5,136 nt of DNA from assembly GCA_022564455.1 (NCBI GenBank), contig JADFLK010000196.1, forward strand, positions 1 to 5,136, read 5' to 3'. The notes under the pieces were generated by a model. It made no database searches and was not told the DNA's origin. It saw only the letters and a list, made by a program, of their open reading frames with translations. Each line of letters begins with the position of its first letter. The first letter of the stretch is position 1. Below are positions 1 to 5,136 of the stretch, in pieces. Origin of the DNA: Bacteroidota bacterium. Lineage in GTDB: Bacteria; Bacteroidota; Rhodothermia; Rhodothermales; Rubricoccaceae. The position numbers and the translations under genes are program-made.

Positions 1-30
1 TGGGCGGCTTACCCGCCCACGGCCGACCAG

Positions 31-588
31 ATGACCAACTTCGAGATCCAGGACCTGATGTCATTGGTGCGCGGCGACAACTACGACTTCGTCCGGCAGA
101 TTCAGGCGCAGCATGCCGAGTGGGACCGTCAACCGCTCAGCGAATTGCTGCGCATGCTCGTCGAGAATCGTGTGATCAGCGCGCTAGATACGATATACTT
201 CCGGACCCTGGGCAATGCCCAGAATGCTGATCAGGCGCGCGCAGCGGCGCAGCAGATGCGCGCCTCCGAATCGCTCACGATGGCGCTGCTGGGGGCCACG
301 GTGATCCACCTCATTGAGCAGACCGAGGCGGAAATGTACGCCAACACGGCGGCCGATGCGGCTGACGGGATCAATTGGGGCGAGCTGGCTGTCAGAGCGT
401 CGATCGGCGCGGCGATCGGCTACCTCATCGGTGGTGCGGTCGGCGGGTCCATTGGGGCCGCCGTGGCTGCGGGCATCGACTTCTTCGGCCAGCTCTTTGG
501 CGGTAGAGGCGACGGCGACGACGACGACGACGGTGACGATGGTGGCGATGGTGGCGGAAGCGATGGTGGTGGTGGCGGCCCGTTCTGA
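31..588 (+). CDS. Hypothetical protein with glycine-zipper hydrophobic segment and Asp/Gly-rich C-terminal tail (possibly 5'-partial)
   Basis: I do not recognise this protein and assign no function. Residues 1-115, counted from the ATG at 31, look soluble and mostly helical, with Ala/Gln-rich stretches. Residues 123-158 are hydrophobic and small-residue rich, with glycines at 126, 130, 134, 138 and 142. This is an unbroken GxxxG ladder (glycine zipper), typical of helices that pack tightly in or on membranes. Residues 160-185 are almost only Gly and Asp and end in Pro-Phe, so the tail is acidic and probably disordered. No signal peptide is visible at this start. The start is uncertain: the frame stays open to the left edge (ten more codons, nearly all ending in G or C) and no ribosome binding site precedes the ATG, so the real gene may begin outside the window. 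It converges on the catabolic cluster and shows no functional link to it. A membrane-associated or pore-like role is only a guess. Confidence 0.7.
   Translation: MTNFEIQDLMSLVRGDNYDFVRQIQAQHAEWDRQPLSELLRMLVENRVISALDTIYFRTLGNAQNADQARAAAQQMRASESLTMALLGATVIHLIEQTEAEMYANTAADAADGINWGELAVRASIGAAIGYLIGGAVGGSIGAAVAAGIDFFGQLFGGRGDGDDDDDGDDGGDGGGSDGGGGGPF
508..585 (+). repeat. Low-complexity GAC/GGT/GGC triplet tract coding the Asp/Gly tail
   Basis: This in-frame run of GAC, GAT, GGC and GGT codons includes five consecutive GAC triplets (about 517-531), followed by alternating GGTGGCGATG-type units. It encodes the acidic, glycine-rich end of the hypothetical protein. Such tracts are prone to replication slippage, so tail length may vary between strains. 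It is coding sequence, not a separate element. Confidence 0.7.
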
Positions 589-589
589 C

Positions 590-665
590 CGGCTCAGGCG
601 ATCCGCATGAAGGGCTGCTCGATGGGGCAGCCCTTCGTCGTGTTTTCCAGACGAGGGCTGAGCCG
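590..665. repeat. Outer inverted repeat flanking the terminator hairpin
   Basis: CGGCTCAG (590-597) and CTGAGCCG (658-665) are perfect 8-bp inverted copies. They enclose the 609-636 hairpin and fill the spacer almost exactly from one stop codon (586-588) to the other (666-668). Transcripts from either side could form a long outer stem around the inner one, consistent with a bidirectional 3'-end structure. An 8-bp match over this distance could also be chance. Confidence 0.45.
609..646 (+). terminator. Probable rho-independent terminator hairpin between convergent genes
   Basis: A perfect 10-bp stem, GAAGGGCTGC (609-618) with GCAGCCCTTC (627-636), closes an 8-nt loop. It starts 21 bases after the stop codon of the plus-strand gene. 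A short TTTT (643-646) follows after a six-base gap, so on the plus strand it resembles an intrinsic terminator with a weak, displaced U-tract. Reading on the minus strand no T-run follows, so it would end the ligase transcript less well or serve only as a 3'-end stabilising hairpin. The stem and its position between two stop codons are seen directly; termination is inferred. Confidence 0.6.
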
Positions 666-2624
666 TCACCGAGCGCGGCGGATCGCCTCGACCGTGTCGG
701 GATTTTCGAGCGCCGTCACATTCCCGAGGTCAATGCCTAGGTGGGCGGCGCGGATCACCCGGCGCATGACCTTTGCGTTGCGCGTTTTGGGGAGGGCGTC
801 CACGAAGTAGACGGCCTTGGGTTTGAGGGCCTTGCCCAGCGCGCCGACCAGACGGCCAACGAGCTCGTCGCGCAATGTTTCGGATTCGTCAACGCTCGCT
901 GATAACACACAGAAAGCGATGACTACTTCACCTTTTACATCATGGGGAATGCCGACGGCTGCGCTTTCCAGCACACGCTCGTCCGCGTTCAGAATGCCCT
1001 CGACTTCAGCCGGTCCAAGGCGCTTGCCGGCCACCTTGATGGTGTCGTCCGAGCGGCCGAGGATGTACCACACGCCGTCCTCGTCGATGGCCGCGAAGTC
1101 GCCGTGGACCCAGAGGCCGGGAATCTTCCGCCAGTAGGAATCGAGGTAGCGCTCGTCGTCGCCGTGGAAGCCGCGCGTCATCCCGATCCACGGCTGCCGG
1201 ATAACCAGTTCGCCGACGGCGCCACGCACCGGATTCCCTTCGGCGTCCACCACGTCGGCGTCCATCCCTACGACGGGGCCGGAGAACCCACATGGTTTGA
1301 GTGGCTGCACGAAATTGCCGCACACGATGCCGCCGCTGATCTCCGTGCCGCCGGAGTAGTTGAGGATCGGCTTCTCGCCGTTGAGCACGTTCTCGAAGAG
1401 CCACGTCCAGCTTTCGGGATCCCACGGGCTCCCGGTTGATGCAACGGCGCGGAGGCCGCTCACGTCGTGTTGCTCGATTGGCGTGGTTCCGTGCGGCATC
1501 AGCGCGCGGATCAGGGTAGGGGAGATGCCGAGGTGCGTCACGCCGTGCCGCTCCACCATCGCCCACGTGCGGCCGGCGTCGGGGAAGTCGGGCGCGCCGT
1601 CGAAGAGGACCATCGTAGCGGCGTTCATTAGCGTGCCGAAGACGAGCCACGGCCCCATCATCCAGCCCATGTCGCTCATCCACCACATCACCTCGCCGGG
1701 CTTGAGATCCATCGCGTGGCGCATGTCCTGCGCGGCCTTGACGGGGAAGCCGCAGTGCGTGTGGACGGCGCCCTTCGGTAGGCCCGTCGTGCCGCTCGTG
1801 TAAATGAGCATCACGGGATCTTCCGCGGAAGTACGCTCCGTTTCCGTGTTTGGGGAATCTGAGCCAGTTTTCATGAGCGTGTCCCAACTCACGTCACGGT
1901 CGTCGACCCACTCTACGTCCAGCCCGCACCGGTCGTGGACGAACACCTTTTCTACAGTCGGGCAGGAGGCCAGCGCCTCGTCGGCGACGGGTTTCATGGG
2001 GAGGTCTCGGCCCCGGCGTTTCTGCCCATCCGATATGAACAGCGCCTTCGCCGAGCCGTCGTTCAGCCGAGTGGCGACGGCCTCGGCGCCGTATCCAGAG
2101 AACAGCGGCAACACCACGCCGCCAATTTTTATCACCGCTAGAAAAGCGATCACAAGCTCGGGTGTCATCGGCATGTACAGGCCGACGGCGTCGCCTTTGC
2201 CAAGGCCGTGTGCCCGCAGCCCGGAGGCGCAGATGTTGACCTGCTCAAACAGTTCGCGGTACGTCAGCGTGCGGACCTCGCCTTCCTCGCTTTCGTAGCG
2301 GATGGCGTCGTGCTCGGTGACCTCTGTGCCCTGCCATTTGTCCAGCAGATTGTGAACGATGTTCATCACGCCATCCACACACCACACGGGTCGCTCGATG
2401 CCGTTCGAGGCATCCATAATCTGCGTGTACGGCTCGTAGAACTCTACGCCGAGGTCGTCCAGCGCGGCATCCCAGAACCGGCCGACATCCTCCACCGCCC
2501 ACTCGCACAGCGCCTCGTAGCTGTCCAGCCCCTGCTTTTTCCAGAACGCGGCGAGGTTGGTTTGGTTGATGGACGCGGAATCTGGCCGCCACGCGACGGA
2601 CTGGCCGAAGGGAAAGGTGGGCAT
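666..2624 (-). CDS. AMP-forming acyl-CoA synthetase, acetyl-/acetoacetyl-CoA synthetase-like
   Basis: This 652-residue protein matches the length of acetyl-CoA synthetases. It belongs to the ANL family, which activates a carboxylic acid with ATP to an acyl-adenylate and transfers the acyl group to CoA in the cytoplasm. An ACS-type N-terminal cap is seen around 22-98 (WCVDGVMNIVHNLLD at 81-95). The ATP-binding P-loop is YTSGTTGLPKGAVHTH (275-290), the A5 motif YSGGTEISGG (423-432), the ribose-binding Asp 509 lies in GLWVHGD, the hinge region is GRSDDTIKVAGKRLG (523-537), and the catalytic Lys 618 is in LPKTRNAKVMRR. The family is therefore certain and the enzyme looks intact. The substrate is not certain: SGGTE replaces the WWQTE that restricts true ACS to acetate and resembles the SGGTD of acetoacetyl-CoA synthetases, but the C-terminal motif is ACS-like. 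As last gene of a homogentisate-pathway cluster it may activate acetoacetate. The ATG at 2624 is the only good start: an in-frame stop lies about 42 bases upstream, inside the spacer, with no other ATG between. No Shine-Dalgarno is visible. Confidence 0.93.
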   Translation of the reverse strand: MPTFPFGQSVAWRPDSASINQTNLAAFWKKQGLDSYEALCEWAVEDVGRFWDAALDDLGVEFYEPYTQIMDASNGIERPVWCVDGVMNIVHNLLDKWQGTEVTEHDAIRYESEEGEVRTLTYRELFEQVNICASGLRAHGLGKGDAVGLYMPMTPELVIAFLAVIKIGGVVLPLFSGYGAEAVATRLNDGSAKALFISDGQKRRGRDLPMKPVADEALASCPTVEKVFVHDRCGLDVEWVDDRDVSWDTLMKTGSDSPNTETERTSAEDPVMLIYTSGTTGLPKGAVHTHCGFPVKAAQDMRHAMDLKPGEVMWWMSDMGWMMGPWLVFGTLMNAATMVLFDGAPDFPDAGRTWAMVERHGVTHLGISPTLIRALMPHGTTPIEQHDVSGLRAVASTGSPWDPESWTWLFENVLNGEKPILNYSGGTEISGGIVCGNFVQPLKPCGFSGPVVGMDADVVDAEGNPVRGAVGELVIRQPWIGMTRGFHGDDERYLDSYWRKIPGLWVHGDFAAIDEDGVWYILGRSDDTIKVAGKRLGPAEVEGILNADERVLESAAVGIPHDVKGEVVIAFCVLSASVDESETLRDELVGRLVGALGKALKPKAVYFVDALPKTRNAKVMRRVIRAAHLGIDLGNVTALENPDTVEAIRRAR

Positions 2625-2636
2625 GGGCAGAAATGC

Positions 2637-2664
2637 GTAGGGACACGATATATCGTGTCCCTAC
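2637..2664. repeat. Perfect 28-bp palindrome, REP-like or intercistronic hairpin
   Basis: The sequence is its own reverse complement over all 28 bases: arm GTAGGGACACGA, centre TATA, arm TCGTGTCCCTAC. In RNA it would form a 12-bp stem with a 4-nt loop. It lies 23 bases beyond the HGD stop and 12 bases before the ligase ATG, in the only spacer of any size inside the cluster. Possible roles are a dispersed REP-type element (from memory, palindromes beginning GTAGGG and ending CCCTAC recur in several bacterial genomes), an mRNA-stabilising or attenuating hairpin, or an operator for a dimeric regulator. It lacks a following T-run, so it is not a classical terminator. The structure is certain and the role is open. 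Confidence 0.85.
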
Positions 2665-2687
2665 TACATGAATGGACGGCTATGAAT

Positions 2688-3947
2688 CTACCGAGCTGCA
2701 TCCGCCGGCGAGGCCGTCGTCACAGCCCCATCACCCGCATGTGGTGGAACCGGTGCCGCATCGGGCATTGGATGGCCGTGTTTCTCGGGCTGCCACGAGT
2801 ACATGTAGTCCTTGTCCTCGATCGCCAGCGCTTCCGTCGTGAGGTTCAGCGGCCGGAAGGTGTCGATCATCACGGCCAACTCGTGCGTTTCCTTCTTGCC
2901 GATGGAAGCCTCTGTCGTGCCGGGATGTGGGCCGTGCGGGATGCCGCCGGGATGCAGCGTGAACGACCCGCGCGAAACACCCTTCCGGCTCATGAAATCG
3001 CCCTCGGCGTAATAAAGCACTTCGTCTGAGTCGATGTTAGAGTGGTTGTAGGGCGCCGGGATCGAGTCCGGGTGGTAGTCGAACATGCGCGGCACGAATG
3101 AGCAGACCACGAAGTTGCGAGCCTCGAACATCTGGTGGGTCGGAGGCGGCTGGTGGATGCGCCCCGTGATCGGCTCGAAGTCGTGTATGGAGATGGCGTA
3201 CGGGTACATGTAGCCGTCCCAGCCCACCACGTCGAACGGGTGGTAGCGGTACACGAACGGGTGGAGCTTGCCGTGCTTCTTGATCCGCACGATGAACTCG
3301 CCTTCCTGGTCGATCGTATTCAGTTCGGTGGGCGGACGGAAGTCGCGTTCGTGGTAGGGCGAGTGCTCCAGAAGCTGCCCGACGTCGTTGCGGTAGCGCT
3401 TCGGCGGCCGGAACTCCGTCGGCGCTTCGATGACGAGCAGGCGGGGCTGAACATCTCCCTCAAACACCCAGCGGTGCGTGAGCGTGCGGGGAATGTGGAC
3501 GTAATCACCTTGTCGGAAATCCACGGTGCCGAGCGGTGTCTCCAGCCGTCCCTCACCATCGTGGACGAACACCAGCTCATCGCACTTGGCGTTCTTGTAG
3601 AACTCGTTCTCGCCCATCGGCTCCGTCGGCACGCAGAGCGCGAGATCCACGTCGGCGTTGCCCATGATGTACCGGCGTCCCGACAGCCAGCCGCCGCCCG
3701 GCCGGATTTCCTCGCCGAGAAAATGGCGGTGCCTGAGGAAGTCTCTGTCCACGTACTCCACCGAATACGGCTCGGGCTCCAGCACCTTGTCCACCAGCGT
3801 GGGCGGGTGGATGTGGTAGGCGATGGAAGAGATGCCCGCAAAGCCCTCCGCGCCGATTACCTCCTCGGTGTAGAGCGCACCGTCGGGCCGCGCAAACTGG
3901 GTGTGCCGCTTGGGCGGGACGGTGCCGAGTTGCTGGTAGTGGGGCAT
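2688..3947 (-). CDS. hmgA: Homogentisate 1,2-dioxygenase
   Basis: This non-haem Fe(II) enzyme of the cytoplasm cleaves the ring of homogentisate with O2 to give maleylacetoacetate, the second step of the homogentisate branch of tyrosine and phenylalanine breakdown. The 419 residues fit the family (about 380-440). The N-terminal part carries a cupin-like beta region (about 120-180, with HIPRTLTHRW at 151-160). The C-terminal catalytic part contains NHSNIDSDEVLYY (301-313) and LHPGGIPHGPHPG (331-343). By comparison with characterised enzymes the iron ligands should be His302, Glu309 and His338. The His-Glu spacing is one residue longer than in the human enzyme, as I recall for the more distant bacterial branch. 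An Ala/Pro-rich tail (about 391-419) extends past the conserved end and is probably disordered. The start MPHYQQLG fits the family's N-terminus. It lies 23 bp after the HPPD stop, so the two are very likely cotranscribed. No Shine-Dalgarno precedes it. Confidence 0.95.
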   Translation of the reverse strand: MPHYQQLGTVPPKRHTQFARPDGALYTEEVIGAEGFAGISSIAYHIHPPTLVDKVLEPEPYSVEYVDRDFLRHRHFLGEEIRPGGGWLSGRRYIMGNADVDLALCVPTEPMGENEFYKNAKCDELVFVHDGEGRLETPLGTVDFRQGDYVHIPRTLTHRWVFEGDVQPRLLVIEAPTEFRPPKRYRNDVGQLLEHSPYHERDFRPPTELNTIDQEGEFIVRIKKHGKLHPFVYRYHPFDVVGWDGYMYPYAISIHDFEPITGRIHQPPPTHQMFEARNFVVCSFVPRMFDYHPDSIPAPYNHSNIDSDEVLYYAEGDFMSRKGVSRGSFTLHPGGIPHGPHPGTTEASIGKKETHELAVMIDTFRPLNLTTEALAIEDKDYMYSWQPEKHGHPMPDAAPVPPHAGDGAVTTASPADAAR

Positions 3948-3952
3948 AGTTG

Positions 3953-3964
3953 GATTGATTGATT
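3953..3964. repeat. Three tandem GATT units in the HPPD-HGD spacer
   Basis: The 23-bp intergenic gap (3948-3970) contains GATTGATTGATT, read as AATC three times on the coding strand, ending 5 bases before the HGD ATG. It is AT-rich against a GC-rich background and lies where a ribosome binding site would be expected. Three copies of a 4-mer is a weak repeat and may simply be an unstructured leader for initiation. Confidence 0.5.
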
Positions 3965-3970
3965 ACGTGA

Positions 3971-5122
3971 TCACAAATTGCCTCTCGCGGCCTGCTCGTG
4001 CTCTATGGCCTCGAAAAGCGCCTTGAAATTGCCCTTGCCGAACGAACGAGCGCCCTTACGCTGGATGATTTCGTAAAACAACGTCGGGCGGTCCTCGACG
4101 GGTTTGGTAAAGATCTGGAGGAGGTAGCCGTCGGGGTCACGGTCTACGAGGATGCCGAGCTTCTTTAGCTCGCCGATGGGCTCATCGATCTCGCCGACGC
4201 GCTCCAGCAAATCGTCGTAGTAGGTGGTCGGGACGTAGAGGAAATCCACGCCGCGATCACGGAGCTCGATAACCGTTTGAAGGATGTCGTCCGTCGCCAT
4301 CGCGATGTGCTGCACGCCCTGGCCCCGGTAGAAGTCGAGGTACTCCTCGATCTGGCTTTTTTTCTTGCCTGCGGCGGGCTCGTTGATGGGGAATTTGATA
4401 CGCTCGTTCCCGTTCACCATCACCTTCGACATCAGGGCTGTGTACTCTGTAGAGATATCCTCGTCGTCGAACGTGAGGATGTTGCGGAAGCCCATCACGT
4501 CGGCGTAGTACTGCACGTACTCGTTCATCTCGCCGAGGTAAACGTTGCCGACGCAATGATCCACGTACTTGAGGCCGACGGAGGCGGGTTTCCAATACGA
4601 CTTCTCGTACGCCACGAAACCCGGCATGAAGAGCCCGTTGTAGTTCTTGCGCTCCACAAACGTGTGGATGGTGTCGCCGTACGTGCCGATGGCCGCCTTG
4701 ACGATCTCGCCGTGCTCGTCTTCGAGGACGACGGGTTCGTGAATGGCTTTCGCGCCGCGCTTGACGGTTTCCTCGTAGGCCGAGCGCGCGTCATCCACCC
4801 ACATCGCGAGGTCGCGTACGCCGTCGCCGTGCAAATGAATGTGCTCGGCGATTGGGCCTTCCGGCCCCATCGGGGCCGTAAACACGAAACGGATCTTGTC
4901 CTGCTTCAGGAGGTAACTGGCGGAGTCGCGCGTGCCCGTCTCGGGGCCGCGGTAGCCGGCGATCTCGAAGCCGAAGGCCGAGGCGTAGAAGTGCGCCGCC
5001 TGCTTGGCGTTGCCTACGTAGAACTCAACGTAGTCGGTGCCGTTGATCGGGAGGAAGTCGTCTTCCGGAGCGACGGCGTCGGGGGCGTCGCGGAGGTCGC
5101 GGTCGAGGGTCGGAGTTTCCAT
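3971..5122 (-). CDS. hpd: 4-hydroxyphenylpyruvate dioxygenase
   Basis: This Fe(II) dioxygenase converts 4-hydroxyphenylpyruvate and O2 to homogentisate and CO2, the entry step of the pathway continued by the next gene. Its 383 residues are normal for bacterial HPPD. Two VOC (glyoxalase-fold) domains are seen: an N-terminal one of about 27-158 (NGTDYVEFYVGNAKQAAHFY) and a catalytic one of about 182-355. The iron-binding 2-His-1-Glu set is visible as His189 (KYVDHCVGNV), His272 (GVQHIAMATDD) and Glu351 (LFYEIIQRKGA). Other family signatures are KFPINEP (243-249), LLQIFTKP (334-341) and the C-terminal helix FGKGNFKALFEAIE (361-374), which closes over the active site. The first 25 residues are acidic and not conserved. 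The ATG at 5122 is followed by a full-length protein, but only 14 bases upstream are in the window, so promoter and leader cannot be judged; those bases carry no Shine-Dalgarno on the coding strand. It is the first gene of the cluster as far as visible. Confidence 0.97.
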   Translation of the reverse strand: METPTLDRDLRDAPDAVAPEDDFLPINGTDYVEFYVGNAKQAAHFYASAFGFEIAGYRGPETGTRDSASYLLKQDKIRFVFTAPMGPEGPIAEHIHLHGDGVRDLAMWVDDARSAYEETVKRGAKAIHEPVVLEDEHGEIVKAAIGTYGDTIHTFVERKNYNGLFMPGFVAYEKSYWKPASVGLKYVDHCVGNVYLGEMNEYVQYYADVMGFRNILTFDDEDISTEYTALMSKVMVNGNERIKFPINEPAAGKKKSQIEEYLDFYRGQGVQHIAMATDDILQTVIELRDRGVDFLYVPTTYYDDLLERVGEIDEPIGELKKLGILVDRDPDGYLLQIFTKPVEDRPTLFYEIIQRKGARSFGKGNFKALFEAIEHEQAARGNL

Positions 5123-5136
5123 GATCGGGGAGGGCA

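Noticed and set aside
607..810. Short plus-strand open frame starting in the terminator hairpin
   Set aside because: It begins inside the hairpin, runs antisense into the ligase 3' end, and has no ribosome binding site or recognisable product.
1006..1887. 293-codon minus-strand open frame inside the ligase gene
   Set aside because: It is a shifted-frame reading of the ligase. The translation is Arg-rich and low in complexity, typical of an out-of-frame shadow, and the true frame is intact, so it is not a frameshift either.
2637..2664. Palindrome as an intrinsic terminator or IS end
   Set aside because: No T-run follows on either strand, and there is no transposase, second terminal repeat or evident target duplication beside it.
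2208..3029. 273-codon plus-strand open frame spanning the ligase start, the palindrome and the HGD end
   Set aside because: It crosses two real genes and the palindromic spacer in antisense and shows no family features. It is an artefact of GC-rich coding sequence.
3135..3962. 275-codon open frame on the plus strand opposite the HGD gene
   Set aside because: It is antisense to a clearly conserved enzyme. Long antisense frames are expected from codon bias in GC-rich genes, and its translation has no recognisable domain.
3967..3974. GTGATCAC palindrome over the HPPD stop codon as a possible operator
   Set aside because: It is only 8 bp, partly inside the coding sequence, and contains a common GATC core. 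Chance is a sufficient explanation.

Overview
The window is a compact, GC-rich stretch of bacterial DNA with four protein genes and almost no spacer. Three genes on the minus strand form a tyrosine/phenylalanine catabolic cluster. In transcription order they are 4-hydroxyphenylpyruvate dioxygenase (5122 to 3971), homogentisate 1,2-dioxygenase (3947 to 2688) and an acetyl-CoA-synthetase-like acyl-CoA ligase (2624 to 666). A fourth gene, on the plus strand at the left edge (to 588), converges on them. It encodes an unrecognised protein with a glycine-zipper hydrophobic segment and an Asp/Gly-rich tail.

How the genes work together: HPPD turns 4-hydroxyphenylpyruvate, made from tyrosine by transamination, into homogentisate. 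HGD opens the homogentisate ring to maleylacetoacetate. The later steps (maleylacetoacetate isomerase and fumarylacetoacetase, giving fumarate and acetoacetate) are not in the window. The third gene is a ligase whose acyl pocket motif reads SGGTE instead of the WWQTE of true acetate enzymes. A short-chain acid other than acetate is therefore likely, and acetoacetate, the end product of this pathway, is an attractive but unproven substrate. No regulator or transporter is present.

Non-coding features: only 23 bp separate the HPPD and HGD genes, and that gap holds three tandem GATT units. The 63 bp between HGD and the ligase contain a perfect 28-bp palindrome (2637-2664), which looks like a REP-type dispersed element or an intercistronic hairpin. 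The 77 bp between the two converging stop codons contain a strong hairpin nested inside a second inverted repeat, probably a transcription terminator.

Organism: none of the four start codons has a recognisable Shine-Dalgarno sequence, base composition is high in GC, and the HGD and HPPD sequences resemble, from memory, those of the Bacteroidota/Rhodothermota side of the tree. This is a tentative guess. The region looks like ordinary chromosomal metabolism. I see no mobile element, CRISPR array, RNA gene or defence system, and no clearly undescribed system. The palindrome, the ligase pocket and the zipper protein are the points most worth a second look.
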